Virus record (IMG/VR): IMGVR_UViG_3300028394_000138
Span: 1-41,696 of that record
Origin: a virus
Reading direction: 5' to 3' (one strand)
Length of the DNA stretch: 41,696 nt
The notes under the pieces are model-generated. The model did no database searches, was not told the origin of the DNA, and was given only the letters and a program-made list of their open reading frames with translations. The translations under genes and the position numbers were made by a program. Shown here piece after piece: positions 29,199 through 39,250 of the stretch; within the stretch, counting starts at the first letter, position 1; the number at the start of each line of letters is the position of its first letter.

Positions 29199-31001
29199 AT
29201 GGCCCAGAAAAGATACTACGCCTCAACAGCAAAACAGGCATCGCTATCAACAGGTATCGATAGTACTGTTTTATCCATCACGCTTGACCTAGTAACAGGT
29301 TTCCCAAGCAACTATCCTTACACCTTGGTTATCGATCCAGATACCAACAAAGAAGAACTTATTACCGTTACTGCATCCGGTGGTGGAACAACACTTACTG
29401 TAACTCGTGGTTCCGATTCCACAACAAATGTGGCTCACTCTGCTGGTGCAACGGTTCGCCATGTTGTTTCTGGTCAAGACTTTAACGAGTTCTCTGCTCA
29501 CATTGGATCTGTTGCTACACCTACAACAGCAGGTGTCCACGGAGTAACTGGCAATGTTGTTGGCACAACAGACTCACAGACACTTACCAATAAAATTCTT
29601 ACATCACCAACTATTGACGGTGATGGAATTTACTTTGAAGGTGCAACTGCTGATGCTTTTGAAACAAAGCTTACAGTTGTAGAGCCAACAGCAGATCGAA
29701 CAATCACTCTTCCCAATGCCACAGGCACAGTAACTCTTGATGGAGTTGCATCAACCCTTACATCTAAGACAATCACAAGCGGAACCTTGGGTTCTGATCT
29801 TGCTGCTGGAACCTACAAAATTACAGGTCTTGGAACTCCATCTGCTAATACAGATGCAGCAACTAAATCTTATGTAGATACAGCAGTAGCCAATGTGGTT
29901 GCTTCTGCTCCAGCAGCACTTGATACTCTTAATGAGTTGGCAACAGCTCTTGGTAATGATGCATCATTCTCAACTACCGTAGCTACATCCATTGGAACTA
30001 AAGTTGCCAAGGCTGGCGATTCTATGACCGGTGCCTTATCAATGGGTACTAATAAAATTACATCCCTTGGAACACCTACTGCATCTACAGATGCTGTCAA
30101 TAAAACTTATGTAGATACTCTATTTGGATCGACTACATCAGCCGCTGCTAGTGCAACTGCTGCTGCAACCTCAGCAACAAGTGCTTCGACCTCAGCAACC
30201 TCTGCTGCTACTTCTGCTACTTCAGCAGCTAACTCTGCAACAGCAGCCGCAACTTCGGCTTCATCTGCAAGCACTTATGCAAGTTCAGCGGCATCAACCT
30301 ATTCATCTTTGATTGATGTTACTGGTGCTGGTCTTGTTCGTGATATGGGTGATATAACAACAGCAGATACAACATCTACCACATATATCAATATTGCTAC
30401 TGTTGCTGCATCAGCAGCAAGTTCTGCCTCTGCTGCATCTACATCAGCTTCATCGGCATCGACTTCTGCTACATCGGCTGCTACCTCAGCATCTAGTGCA
30501 AGCACATCAGCATCAAGTGCTTTGACCTCCGCTACATCGGCAACTACAAGTGCAACTTCTGCTGCAACATCTGCATCTTCTGCTGCTACAAGTGCAACGG
30601 CAGCAGCAACGAGTGCTTCTAGTGCTTTGACTTCTGCAAGTTCTGCACTTACATCGCAGACATCTGCAACTACAAGTGCATCTTCAGCTTCAACTTCTGC
30701 CACAAGTGCAGCAACTTCGGCAACATCAGCAGCCACATCGGCTACTGCTGCTGCCACTTCTGCATCAAGTGCATCAACAAGTGCCTCATCGGCACTTACA
30801 TCTCAGAGTGCTGCTGCAACATCAGCAACATCTGCATCTACATCAGCATCTTCTGCGGCCACTTCAGCCACCTCGGCGGCTAATAGTGCAACCACAGCAG
30901 CTTCCTATATTCCTTCTCAAACAGGGAATTCAGGATATTTCTTAACAACAAACGGAACAGCCGCTTCTTGGGCTTCCTTAGCAGATTGGGGAACGATCTA
31001 A
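29199..31001 (+). CDS. Tail fibre with Ala/Ser/Thr repeat shaft
   Basis: 600 residues. The N-terminal 110 are beta-rich and may attach to the virion. Residues 115-330 have fibre motifs (TNKILTSPTIDG; GDSMTGALSMGTNKITSLGTP, twice as a related GTP...AxxKSYVDT pattern). Residues about 310-580 are almost only Ala, Ser and Thr (SATSAATSA and variants), broken once near residue 370 by a normal sequence. This is the usual long trimeric phage fibre shaft. Out-of-frame reading frames over this repeat are artefacts. Confidence 0.85.
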   Translation: MAQKRYYASTAKQASLSTGIDSTVLSITLDLVTGFPSNYPYTLVIDPDTNKEELITVTASGGGTTLTVTRGSDSTTNVAHSAGATVRHVVSGQDFNEFSAHIGSVATPTTAGVHGVTGNVVGTTDSQTLTNKILTSPTIDGDGIYFEGATADAFETKLTVVEPTADRTITLPNATGTVTLDGVASTLTSKTITSGTLGSDLAAGTYKITGLGTPSANTDAATKSYVDTAVANVVASAPAALDTLNELATALGNDASFSTTVATSIGTKVAKAGDSMTGALSMGTNKITSLGTPTASTDAVNKTYVDTLFGSTTSAAASATAAATSATSASTSATSAATSATSAANSATAAATSASSASTYASSAASTYSSLIDVTGAGLVRDMGDITTADTTSTTYINIATVAASAASSASAASTSASSASTSATSAATSASSASTSASSALTSATSATTSATSAATSASSAATSATAAATSASSALTSASSALTSQTSATTSASSASTSATSAATSATSAATSATAAATSASSASTSASSALTSQSAAATSATSASTSASSAATSATSAANSATTAASYIPSQTGNSGYFLTTNGTAASWASLADWGTI

Positions 31002-31561
31002 TGCCATTCGCATTCCAACGCCGTAGAGGAACTACGGCACAACACGCATCCTTTACAGGACTACTGGGCGAATTGACAGTAGATACTGATAAGGACACAG
31101 TAGTAGTACATGATGGATCCTTAGCAGGTGGATACCCACTTGCTCGTGAAAAAGGTGGAACACTTACTGACACAGTTATTCGAGGACTAGAAGAAGATGT
31201 CAATGTTGTAGCTTCTGCTGCAACTGGAACAATCAACTTAAATGTTGAGACTGCATCTATCTGGTACTACACATCTAACGCAACAGCAAACCATACACTT
31301 AACATTCGATACAGCTCTAGCGTATCTCTTAATACAGCTTTGGCTGTTGGCGATGCCATGACTGTAGTCTGGCTTAATACCAATGGAACTACTGCTTATT
31401 ATCCAAGCACAATCCAGATTGATGGAACTACTGTAACCCCAAAGGTTCCAGCAGCAATTACGGCTGGTAACGCATCATCTATTGATGCATATTCATTTAC
31501 AATTATTAAGACAGCATCAGCAACATTTACAGTTCTTGAAACACAAACCAAGTTTGCCTAA
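31001..31561 (+). CDS. Receptor-binding protein with Mtd_N-like domain
   Basis: Start 31001 overlaps the fibre stop (TAATG). Residues 1-50 (QRRRGTTAQHASFTGLLGEL, then VDTDKDTVVVHDG, then GGYPLAREKG) match the N-terminal domain of the phage major tropism determinant and related fibres, which mounts the protein on the tail. The remaining 130 residues are a beta-rich domain (IWYYTSNATANHTLNIRYSS) probably facing the host. No diversity-generating retroelement is present. Confidence 0.75.
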   Translation: MPFAFQRRRGTTAQHASFTGLLGELTVDTDKDTVVVHDGSLAGGYPLAREKGGTLTDTVIRGLEEDVNVVASAATGTINLNVETASIWYYTSNATANHTLNIRYSSSVSLNTALAVGDAMTVVWLNTNGTTAYYPSTIQIDGTTVTPKVPAAITAGNASSIDAYSFTIIKTASATFTVLETQTKFA

Positions 31562-31576
31562 TAAGGAGATCTAAAA

Positions 31577-33346
31577 ATGCCACTTATCAGTACATTAGCA
31601 GGAGGCTCGGCTAGAGGCTTGGGCGGTATGATAACTTTCGGAGCTGCTGGTTTATCCGTTGACTACCTTGTAGTTGCTGGTGGTGGCGGTGGTGGAGGAG
31701 CAGGTGGTGGAGGTGGAGGTGGAGGATATAGATATCTTAATTCAACTTTTGCCTTAGCAACTACATACACAATTACTGTCGGAGCAGGCGGAGCAGGCGG
31801 CACAGGTTCAACAAGAACAAAAGGAACAAAAGGTATTGATTCATCAGTTATAGGTGGAGCAATTTCTGCTACTGCAACTGGTGGTGGTCTTGGCTCAGGA
31901 TTTAATGAAAATACTCCTGCATCAACATTTAATGGTGGTTCAGGCGGCGGTGGTGCAAATTCTGCAGGTTCAGGACAATACATTGCTGGCGGTGCTGGAA
32001 ACCAAGGAAGTTATACACCAAATGAAGGACAAGATGGTGGTCGCGGTTATCGTACCAACTCAGGATATAATGCTACAGGCGGTGGTGGTGGGCAAGGTGG
32101 CGCTGGTCAAGACGGCGGCGGCACAGGTTCAACTCCAGTAGCAGGAAACGGTGGTGCTGGTGGAGCAAACTCTATTTCAGGTTCATCTGTAACTTATTCT
32201 GCCGGTGGTAAAGGAACTGCAGAAATTGGTGCAAATACAGTAGGTGCTGCTGGAGCAACAAATACAGGCACAGGCGGTGGTGCTGGTGGTGGTATTGATA
32301 TGAATTCTAATGGTGGCGCTGGCGGATCAGGTATTGTTATAGCCAGTTACTCAGGCACTACAACAAAAGCATTTGGTGGAACAATAACCACATCAGGTGG
32401 AAATACAATCCATACATTTACTTCTGATGGATCTTTTGTTACTGCTCTTCCTAAAGCAACAGGTGGAACAATTAAATTCTCAAGTGGATATTTTTATCAC
32501 ACATTTACATCAGATGGAACATTTACTCCTACATCTACTTTAACTGCTGATTACTTGGTAGTTGCAGGTGGTGGTGGAGCAGCAGCAGGTGGCGGAGGTG
32601 CAGGAGGACTTCGTTCAACAATTTCGCCTACTGGTGGAGGTGGAACTGTAGAGTCAACAGTATCTTTGACATCAGGAACTGCTTACACAATTACAATCGG
32701 CAACGGTGGAACTGGTGCAAATCCAACCTCTGCAACACAAGATGCAACACAAGGTGGAACTTCATCTATTGCTGGTTCAGGATTAACAACTATTAGTTCT
32801 ACTGGTGGTGGTCGTGGTTCAACCTATGGCGGTGGAACTGGTGCTGACGGTGGAACTGGTGGTTCTGGTGGCGGTGCTATAGCCGTTGGTGTTGTTGGTA
32901 GTTCTTTTGCAGGTGGAAGTCCAACAACTAATCAAGGTTATGCAGGTGGTTCTTCAACCGTTGGCGGTAGTGCAACTGGAACATACTGGGGTGGTGGAGC
33001 AGGCGGTGGAGCAGGAGCCGTTGGAACAGGCGGAACTTCTTGGAAAGGTGGAACAGGTTCTTGTGCTGGCGGAAACGGTGGAGCAGGTGTAGCAATTTCT
33101 ACTTGGGCTACTCCAACAGGAACAGGTGTATCAACTTATTACGCAGGTGGTGGTGGTGGTGGAGCCGAAGCCAACTCTATTGGTGGTGCTGCTGGTGCAG
33201 GTGGTGGTGGTAAAGGAAGAAATGACTCACAATCACAAACCGCAGGAACTGCAAATACTGGCGGCGGTGGTGGTGGAGGCGGCCCGGGTCAGGGTAATGG
33301 TTCAGCAGGCGGTTCAGGTATAATCATAATCCGTTATGCAGTCTAA
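31577..33346 (+). CDS. Glycine-rich fibre/adhesin protein
   Basis: 589 residues in two similar halves, each with SVDYLVVAGGGG or TADYLVVAGGGG, then a Gly-rich run, then strand pairs such as TYTITVGAGGAGG and AYTITIGNGGTG. Gly-rich loops of this sort form polyglycine-II-type tips in phage fibre adhesins. The internal duplication (about residues 28-290 and 325-589) is visible. Likely a host-surface-binding tip. RBS AAGGAG precedes ATG 31577. Confidence 0.75.
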   Translation: MPLISTLAGGSARGLGGMITFGAAGLSVDYLVVAGGGGGGGAGGGGGGGGYRYLNSTFALATTYTITVGAGGAGGTGSTRTKGTKGIDSSVIGGAISATATGGGLGSGFNENTPASTFNGGSGGGGANSAGSGQYIAGGAGNQGSYTPNEGQDGGRGYRTNSGYNATGGGGGQGGAGQDGGGTGSTPVAGNGGAGGANSISGSSVTYSAGGKGTAEIGANTVGAAGATNTGTGGGAGGGIDMNSNGGAGGSGIVIASYSGTTTKAFGGTITTSGGNTIHTFTSDGSFVTALPKATGGTIKFSSGYFYHTFTSDGTFTPTSTLTADYLVVAGGGGAAAGGGGAGGLRSTISPTGGGGTVESTVSLTSGTAYTITIGNGGTGANPTSATQDATQGGTSSIAGSGLTTISSTGGGRGSTYGGGTGADGGTGGSGGGAIAVGVVGSSFAGGSPTTNQGYAGGSSTVGGSATGTYWGGGAGGGAGAVGTGGTSWKGGTGSCAGGNGGAGVAISTWATPTGTGVSTYYAGGGGGGAEANSIGGAAGAGGGGKGRNDSQSQTAGTANTGGGGGGGGPGQGNGSAGGSGIIIIRYAV

Positions 33347-33359
33347 CCAAGGAGATAAA

Positions 33360-33557
33360 ATGACAGTAACTAAGATTAAAGAAACCAAGCCAACACAATG
33401 CTTCTCATACGAAGTTAATATGTTGGTTCACATCATTGCAGACGATGAGGCAACCGCTAAGTCTCAGTTAGATGAAAAAGGTGGCATTGTCACTAAGCGT
33501 GATGTCAAGTTAGTAAATACGGTAACGCTTTACGGAGAAGATAAGGACAATAAATAA
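33360..33557 (+). CDS. 65-residue unknown tail-region protein
   Basis: AAGGAGATAAA precedes ATG 33360. The peptide has strand-helix-strand order: CFSYEVNMLVHIIADDEATA, KSQLDEKGG, KLVNTVTLY. A small alpha/beta fold is likely. TAATG overlap with the next gene. No family recognised. Confidence 0.6.
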   Translation: MTVTKIKETKPTQCFSYEVNMLVHIIADDEATAKSQLDEKGGIVTKRDVKLVNTVTLYGEDKDNK

Positions 33558-33901
33558 TGGCACATTGGGCTAAGGTAGAAGATGGTGTAGTAACTCAGGT
33601 TAATGTGGTTGAGGATGATTTTCTCCAAGCAAACCCTGATCGCTACACAGGCACTTGGATCAAGACTTCATATAACACAATCGGTGGAGTTCACACTTTA
33701 GGTGGAACCCCATTGAATAAGAACTATGCAGGCATTGGATATACATGGGATGGCATAGGCTTTGCAGCCCCACAGCCATACCCATCATGGATTCTTAATA
33801 CAGAATCTTATCTATGGGAAGCACCTACTCCATACCCAACAGATGGCAAAAGATATAAATGGGATGAAGACACAACCTCTTGGGTTGAAGTAACAGAATA
33901 G
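33557..33901 (+). CDS. Conserved phage tail-region protein (cyanophage-type)
   Basis: MAHWAKVEDGVVTQVNVVED, then WIKTSYNTIGGVH, NYAGIGYTWD and a C-terminal LWEAPTPYPTDGKRYKWDE. I recognise this as a short protein recurring in the tail regions of aquatic phages, notably cyanophages. Its exact role is not established; fibre assembly or a virion component is assumed. Its presence supports an aquatic origin. Confidence 0.7.
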   Translation: MAHWAKVEDGVVTQVNVVEDDFLQANPDRYTGTWIKTSYNTIGGVHTLGGTPLNKNYAGIGYTWDGIGFAAPQPYPSWILNTESYLWEAPTPYPTDGKRYKWDEDTTSWVEVTE

Positions 33902-33982
33902 TTTGAAACAGGGGCAGTTTAGAAAGTGTCCTCGCCCAATGTCATAAGTAAGAACTTTCATAATTCCCCATAAGGAGACAGC

Positions 33983-35986
33983 GTGGTATTAAAGCAGTCT
34001 AAATCCCCGGATATTACGGAGACAGTCATTGTCGACCTCACAGGTCGAAGCTCTCAATACTACGATCCAAACACTTATGCCTTTGATGTGGCTATTGGTG
34101 GTCTGCCATTCCTTTTGAATGTGAATGACACAACCCCATACCGTAGATCTACTGCTCGATGGAAGTATGAGCGTGTTGACCAAGCTCGTGAACCGGGTGA
34201 GCAGACTCTCGACTCAGGTCTTTGGGTTCGATCTCAAACATCATTCCACCTTGGTGAAGGTGTCCAGTATCAAGAAGCACTAGAAGGTAACGCAGAACAA
34301 TTACGCTTCCGTTACTTCACAGGGCAAGGCATTGACCCATGGACTCCGGGGCAGATCTCTTTACTTAAAGATACAAGCAAGATTTTCCCAGCAGCAACCA
34401 ACTCATCTGGAAGAGTAATATCATTACCTGCCACTATTAGTGGAACAGATTATGTATTGCACATTGATTGTGCAGCAGCAGGTTCAACAGCAGTTCGTGT
34501 TGCTAGAGTGGCAGCAGATGGAACAGCCACCTCACTCATCCTTGGATCTGCTTTATCTACTGAGATCTTAGCGGCAGAGACAGATGGAACTACACTCTAT
34601 CTTGCCACCGCTACATACATCTATGATTACGATCTAACTGCCGCAAGTCCAACACTTCATACTCACTATCACATCAATACTGCCAACGCTACAAGCGTTG
34701 TCTTACAGTATGTAAAGAACCGCATCATGGCTGGTGTTAGTTATGTAACTGGCACTACACCAGTAGCGGCAGTATATGAACTTCCTTTTGCCGGTGGCCA
34801 TGCTGGATCACATACAAACCTTTCTGCTATTACATCAGTAGCCAACACAACTACTGTTCCAGTAGGTTGGATTTGGTCTGACATAGCTGAAGGTCGTGGT
34901 GCAATCTATGTGGCTGGCTATGCTGGAGATAAGTCTGCAATCTTTAAGATTGCCCCTGACTCAACTGGTGCCTTGGGTGCTGCCGTATCAGTAGCAGACA
35001 TCCCTCGAGGTGAGACAGTTCGATCACTCTTTGGATACCTCGGAACCTATCTTGCTATCGGAACATCTCGTGGTGTTCGTATTGCAGCTATTGCAGATGA
35101 TGCAACTATTGTCTATGGCCCATTGATTTTTAATACAACTAACCCAATCCTTGGCTTTGCAGCTAGAGACTCTTACATCTATGCAGGTGTCAAGGCTGGT
35201 ATTGGTGGTGCCTCTGGTATTTACCGAATCTACCTTGGACAACTACTTGATGATGGAACTTATCCATACGCAACAGACATTGTTGCTACTGGAACTACCG
35301 GATCAGTAGATGCTTTGGGATTCTTCCCTACATCAGCACAACTATTTTTCTCTGTGTATGCAAGTGGAACATGGTTGCAACACGCAACTAACCTTGTATC
35401 AGAAGGAACTCTTCAGACAGCAATCGTTAACTGGGGAACCTTGGAAAAGAAAGCATGGAAGCGTGTCCGTGTTGAAACCGGAACCCTTAATGGAAACATT
35501 GAAATCTATGCAGATGCTAATGAAGGCCGTACTCAGATTACAACCTTGACTACTGGCAACTCATACAATACAGACTTCGATCTATCTGCTGCCTATGCAT
35601 CAACTCAAGTCAATGGGCAGTTAGCTTTTACCTTGTATCGCAATGCAGATAGTGCAACTACTGGTGCAATCATGAAGGGTTATGCCATCAAGGCTATCCC
35701 TAGCCCTACTAGATCACGCCTTATCCAGCTCCCATTGATGTGTTATGACTTTGAATCAGACCGCCGTAACACTCGTTACGGAACTTTGGGTGGAGCTAAG
35801 TATCGCCTGTCAGCTTTAGAGACTGTTGAATCAGAAGGTGCAACAGTTCTTGTTCAAGACTTTACATCCGGTGAAAACTTCGATGCTGTTATCGAAGAGA
35901 TTGCCTTTACAAGAATGACCCCACCATCTGGAAACAATGAGAACTTCGGTGGAATCATTACCATTACTATGAGAACGGTAGTCTGA
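33983..35986 (+). CDS. Large beta-rich tail protein
   Basis: 667 residues from GTG 33983, with TAAGGAGACAGC upstream. The middle (residues 120-480) shows repeated four-strand units of about 45 residues (TLYLATATYIYDYDL; AIYVAGYAGDKSAIFKI; YLAIGTSRGVRIAAI; YIYAGVKAGIGGASGIYRI), as in a beta-propeller. The C-terminal part is another beta domain (ETGTLNGNIEIYADANEG). Probably a tail-tip or baseplate protein. The short gap before it (33902-33982) holds only the ribosome site. Confidence 0.65.
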   Translation: MVLKQSKSPDITETVIVDLTGRSSQYYDPNTYAFDVAIGGLPFLLNVNDTTPYRRSTARWKYERVDQAREPGEQTLDSGLWVRSQTSFHLGEGVQYQEALEGNAEQLRFRYFTGQGIDPWTPGQISLLKDTSKIFPAATNSSGRVISLPATISGTDYVLHIDCAAAGSTAVRVARVAADGTATSLILGSALSTEILAAETDGTTLYLATATYIYDYDLTAASPTLHTHYHINTANATSVVLQYVKNRIMAGVSYVTGTTPVAAVYELPFAGGHAGSHTNLSAITSVANTTTVPVGWIWSDIAEGRGAIYVAGYAGDKSAIFKIAPDSTGALGAAVSVADIPRGETVRSLFGYLGTYLAIGTSRGVRIAAIADDATIVYGPLIFNTTNPILGFAARDSYIYAGVKAGIGGASGIYRIYLGQLLDDGTYPYATDIVATGTTGSVDALGFFPTSAQLFFSVYASGTWLQHATNLVSEGTLQTAIVNWGTLEKKAWKRVRVETGTLNGNIEIYADANEGRTQITTLTTGNSYNTDFDLSAAYASTQVNGQLAFTLYRNADSATTGAIMKGYAIKAIPSPTRSRLIQLPLMCYDFESDRRNTRYGTLGGAKYRLSALETVESEGATVLVQDFTSGENFDAVIEEIAFTRMTPPSGNNENFGGIITITMRTVV

Positions 35987-36186
35987 TGTCGGCTATGGAC
36001 TGGGCAGCATTTACAGTATCTATCCTTGCAATCATTGGCGGCTTTGCTGCTGGTATTCGATGGATGGTTATCCACTATTTACAAGAACTTAAAACCAATG
36101 GTGGCTCAAGCCTCAAGGATCAGGTCAATGCCCTACAAATAAAGGTAGACTTGATCTATGACATCATCACAGCCAAGCGAAAGTAA
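35986..36186 (+). CDS. 66-residue membrane protein
   Basis: One transmembrane helix (about residues 6-24, AAFTVSILAIIGGFAAGI), then WMVIHYLQEL and a short coiled coil ([18 protein letters not shown]). The TGATG overlap with the tail gene couples translation. This shape resembles small holin or lysis-accessory proteins and some tail-membrane proteins. It lies about 2.1 kb before the main lysis cassette. Confidence 0.6.
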   Translation: MSAMDWAAFTVSILAIIGGFAAGIRWMVIHYLQELKTNGGSSLKDQVNALQIKVDLIYDIITAKRK

Positions 36187-36763
36187 CTACCCTAACTGGT
36201 TTAACATTGCGGCCAAGGGTTACTTTGCCGAATACCTAGAAGAGTTCAAGGGTAAACCAAACCTTCACTTTTTACAGATAGGTGTCTATACCGGTGATGC
36301 CAGCTTATGGCTGATGCAGAACATACTTACTGACAAGAGTTCCATCCTTACGGATGTTGATACTTGGCAGGGATCTGATGAAGAGATCCACCATGAGATG
36401 GACTTCTCAGATGTTGAGAGAGTCTACGATGAGAAGTTAAAAGAATTTTCTAATGTAATTAAATGCAAGATGGAAAGCCATAAGTTCCTTGCCAACAGCG
36501 ATGATAAAGAGATCTACGATTTCATATACATCGATGGAGATCACACAGCACAAGCAGTATTTATAGATGCCAGCCTAGCGTGGAAAGCACTTAAACCCGG
36601 TGGGATTATGGCATTCGATGATTATTTATGGGAGCTAGATGCCCCAATCAATATGCGGCCACAAGCTGCTATTGATCTATTCATTATTCTAATGAAAGAC
36701 CACTTAACTTTAATAGGAACAGGTTCACAAATATGGATAAGAAAAGAGTTAGAAACCTACTAG
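36158..36763 (+). CDS. Class I SAM-dependent methyltransferase
   Basis: The Rossmann-type motif I reads [15 protein letters not shown], the acidic strand LTDVDTW follows, then [18 protein letters not shown] and [14 protein letters not shown]. This is the Methyltransf_24 layout found in sugar- and small-molecule methyltransferases. With the glycosyltransferase-like gene at 40168 it may modify glycans. The start at 36158 overlaps the previous gene by 29 bases; later starts are possible. Confidence 0.75.
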   Translation: MTSSQPSESNYPNWFNIAAKGYFAEYLEEFKGKPNLHFLQIGVYTGDASLWLMQNILTDKSSILTDVDTWQGSDEEIHHEMDFSDVERVYDEKLKEFSNVIKCKMESHKFLANSDDKEIYDFIYIDGDHTAQAVFIDASLAWKALKPGGIMAFDDYLWELDAPINMRPQAAIDLFIILMKDHLTLIGTGSQIWIRKELETY

Positions 36764-38307
36764 CAGTACTCTTTTTAACTTTCGGAACATCACTATGGTT
36801 TATACCTGAATCTCATGCAGAGCAAACAGGGCCAGCAACAATTACTTGTGCTAAAGAAGATGGCACTCAACGAACTGCAAATGTTGGTTGGGATAACTCA
36901 CAAACATTCTTTCAAGGTAAAGGTGATATTGCTGCCCTTTACTGCACCGGTGGATTCTCCGGTGGCTATCCAATCTTTGTATCTACATCAGTTCCTGATG
37001 GCCCACTTCGTTATTACAATGGAATAACTCCTACACCTTCTCCGACTCCGGAAGCTTCTCCATCTCCAAGTCCAACACCGATTCCAACTGAGACTGCAAC
37101 TCCTTCAAATGTTCCTGCGACTGAGCCAAGTCCAACTCCAAGCCCTGTAGCCTCGCCTTCTGTGGAGCCGACCCCTGAACCCAGCCCACAACCAAGCCCG
37201 ACACAAACCCAAACACCATTGCCAACACCAACGCCGACTGTGGATCCATCGCCTACTCCTTCTCAAACAGAAACACAAACAGCAACCCCAGTAGTAAGCC
37301 AGTCACCAATCCCACAACCAACCCCCACTCCAGAGCAGCCAAGTCCAACACCGACACCACAGCCGCTACCCACACCAGTATTAACGCCAGCAGTAGAGCC
37401 TTCACCAATACCTTCACCTACACCCACCCCGGTTCCAGAACCTCAACCTGTTCCTCAACCTGTACCAGATCCGGTACCAATGCCAGAACCGGTGCCTCTT
37501 CCTCAGCCAGTTCCTCTTCCTCAACCAACCCCACTTCCAGAGCCAGTTCCAGTACCTCAGCCCGAACCTGTGCCATCTCCTGAGCCGTTACCCGAACCAC
37601 CTGCTCCAGAGCCTGAACCACCAGCTCCAGAACCCGAAGCAATTCCGGATCCTGCCCCTGTGCCAGAGCCTGAGCCAGAGCCTGTTCCAACTCCTGCTCC
37701 CGAGCCAGAGGTAGTTCCTGATCCACCAGCTCCTGAACCGGAACCTGAACCTCCATTACCTGAACCACTTCCTCAACCTGAACCCCCTGCTATCGAACCT
37801 GATCCTCCAATGGTAGCAACGGAAGAATCAACACCGGAAGAACGACAGGCTATTGCAGAAAATATAATTGCAGAGGCTGTTGCCTCTGGTGAGAATGTAA
37901 CAGCAGAAGCATTGGCTGAAGCTGGCATTACATATGCCGACCTTCCACCTGAAACTCCGGTTGAAGTAAGACAAGATGCCAATGGTAACGAAGTAGTTAT
38001 TACTGCTGAAGTAGCTGCTGCACTTGTGTTATTAGAAAGCCCAGCAGAACTTATCTCTGCCATCTTCGATGATCCTGCTCAGGCCTTGCTTGCTATCACA
38101 AGTATTGGTGCTGACATGAGTGATGAAGAAAGAGCAGAGTCAGAAAAGATTATTGTTGCCTCGGTTATCGCAGGACAAGCAGCAGTAACAGCCGCCGGTA
38201 TGGCGGCATCCTCTACAACCAGAACCCCCTCTGGTGGTGGATCTACAGGTGGCGGCGGAGCCGCATCGGGTAGAGAAAGCAAAAGTGTAAGGAGAAGAAA
38301 ACCTTGA
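36733..38307 (+). CDS. Secreted Pro-rich spacer protein
   Basis: Residues 1-29 are a signal peptide (KKRVRN, a hydrophobic core LLAVLFLTF, cleavage after SHA). Residues 30-95 are a small domain with two Cys. Residues about 97-345 are a Pro-x spacer, first Thr/Ser-Pro then Pro-Glu rich, long enough to span a cell wall. Residues 350-470 are helical and acidic, followed by a hydrophobic stretch [18 protein letters not shown] and a Gly/Ser-rich end with RRRKP. The protein is probably exported into or through the host envelope, or attached to it. No LPXTG signal is visible. Confidence 0.7.
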   Translation: MDKKRVRNLLAVLFLTFGTSLWFIPESHAEQTGPATITCAKEDGTQRTANVGWDNSQTFFQGKGDIAALYCTGGFSGGYPIFVSTSVPDGPLRYYNGITPTPSPTPEASPSPSPTPIPTETATPSNVPATEPSPTPSPVASPSVEPTPEPSPQPSPTQTQTPLPTPTPTVDPSPTPSQTETQTATPVVSQSPIPQPTPTPEQPSPTPTPQPLPTPVLTPAVEPSPIPSPTPTPVPEPQPVPQPVPDPVPMPEPVPLPQPVPLPQPTPLPEPVPVPQPEPVPSPEPLPEPPAPEPEPPAPEPEAIPDPAPVPEPEPEPVPTPAPEPEVVPDPPAPEPEPEPPLPEPLPQPEPPAIEPDPPMVATEESTPEERQAIAENIIAEAVASGENVTAEALAEAGITYADLPPETPVEVRQDANGNEVVITAEVAAALVLLESPAELISAIFDDPAQALLAITSIGADMSDEERAESEKIIVASVIAGQAAVTAAGMAASSTTRTPSGGGSTGGGGAASGRESKSVRRRKP

Positions 38308-38477
38308 AGAACTTCTTTAGAGATATGTTGGATCAGCTATGGACACTACTTGGCATGGGTATTGCATGGGTAGTTCTTGATGGTTCAGCAAAGCAGATCG
38401 TAGGTATCGCCATCTGGGGAACACTCCTTGCATGGTGCATTAGCTACCCAATTCGTAACCCAAAGGATGATGAATAA
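38304..38477 (+). CDS. 57-residue holin-like membrane protein
   Basis: The TTG start at 38304 overlaps the upstream stop (TTGA) and has TAAGGAG about 10 bases before it. [21 protein letters not shown] then [24 protein letters not shown] gives two hydrophobic helices, with a charged C-terminus NPKDDE. The TAA overlaps the next ATG. First gene of the lysis cassette; a holin or holin partner is likely. Confidence 0.65.
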   Translation: MKNFFRDMLDQLWTLLGMGIAWVVLDGSAKQIVGIAIWGTLLAWCISYPIRNPKDDE

Positions 38478-38719
38478 TGGATACATTCAAAAGCATTCTC
38501 TCAAGAATCGTTGCAGTAATCGCAGCAGAATCATTGGGAGTAATCGGTGCAGGTTCACTTGTAGGTATTGAGGTATGGCAAGCAGCCGTACTGGCAGGTG
38601 CCTTGGGTGCAGCACGAGTACTGGAAGCTCTAGCTCGATTCTATCTAGCAGACGGAACACTATCAGCCGAAGAAATCAACGAAGCATTTGCTAAGGTTGA
38701 TAAGAAAGCGAGTGCATGA
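38477..38719 (+). CDS. Holin-like protein, 80 residues
   Basis: Two hydrophobic segments: RIVAVIAAESLGVIGAGSLV and WQAAVLAGALGAARVLEALA, followed by an acidic/polar C-terminal helix (AEEINEAFAKVDKKA). This is similar to actinophage holins that sit next to the endolysin. ATGA overlap with the endolysin start. Holins time lysis by opening the membrane. Confidence 0.7.
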   Translation: MDTFKSILSRIVAVIAAESLGVIGAGSLVGIEVWQAAVLAGALGAARVLEALARFYLADGTLSAEEINEAFAKVDKKASA

Positions 38720-39231
38720 TGGGTCAAAGAGCAGACTTCATTACAGTAGCAAAGGGTGAACTCAATGTAATTGAGGGCCCTAAAGATAACGAGACCAAGT
38801 ATGGAGCCTTTACTAAGGCAAACTTCCTACCTTGGTGTGGCTCATTCGTAAACTGGTGTGCCAACGAAGTTGGCTTGAAGATCCCTAACTGTGTATCCAC
38901 AGTAGCCGGAGCCTCAGCCTTCATGAAGAAGAATCAATGGGAGAAGGCAAGCGATGAAGCGACCCCTCTACCCGGAGACATCGTGTTCTTTGACTTCCCG
39001 AACGATGGAGTAGATCGAATCTCTCATGTCGGTATCGTGGTCAAGGACAATGGCGATGGTACTGTTACTTGTGTCGAAGGCAACACAGCCCCAGACAAAA
39101 AGGGTGACCAACGCAATGGTGGACAAGTCTGCCTGAAGGTTCGTGCCTTCAAAAAGAAGAATGGTTCCAAGCTACGCAGATCACAAGCCGTGACAGTCGT
39201 TGGCTTTGGTAAGCCAGTCTTTAAGTCATAA
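38716..39231 (+). CDS. CHAP-domain endolysin
   Basis: 171 residues with the CHAP/NlpC-P60 core: catalytic C41 in LPWCGSFVNWC, H104 in ISHVGIVV and an acidic VEGN motif near residue 120. A GDIVFFDF strand lies between, as usual. It is an amidase or peptidase cutting peptidoglycan stem peptides. No separate wall-binding domain is evident; the basic C-terminal KKKNGSKLRRSQ may bind the wall. Start at ATG 38716 or the next ATG. Confidence 0.88.
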   Translation: MMGQRADFITVAKGELNVIEGPKDNETKYGAFTKANFLPWCGSFVNWCANEVGLKIPNCVSTVAGASAFMKKNQWEKASDEATPLPGDIVFFDFPNDGVDRISHVGIVVKDNGDGTVTCVEGNTAPDKKGDQRNGGQVCLKVRAFKKKNGSKLRRSQAVTVVGFGKPVFKS

Positions 39232-39250
39232 GTCCAAAGGAGGACTAAGT

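Noticed and set aside
30299-30757. Minus-strand frame antisense to the Ala/Ser/Thr fibre repeat
   Set aside because: The repetitive codons keep several frames open; the Ala/Val/Asp/Glu product is an artefact of the repeat.
31001-33346. Diversity-generating retroelement linked to the Mtd_N-like protein
   Set aside because: No reverse transcriptase and no template/variable repeat pair can be seen.
37418-37768. Minus-strand frame antisense to the Pro-rich spacer
   Set aside because: Open only because of the CC-rich repeat; product is a Glu/Leu/Val/Gln repeat with no start signal.
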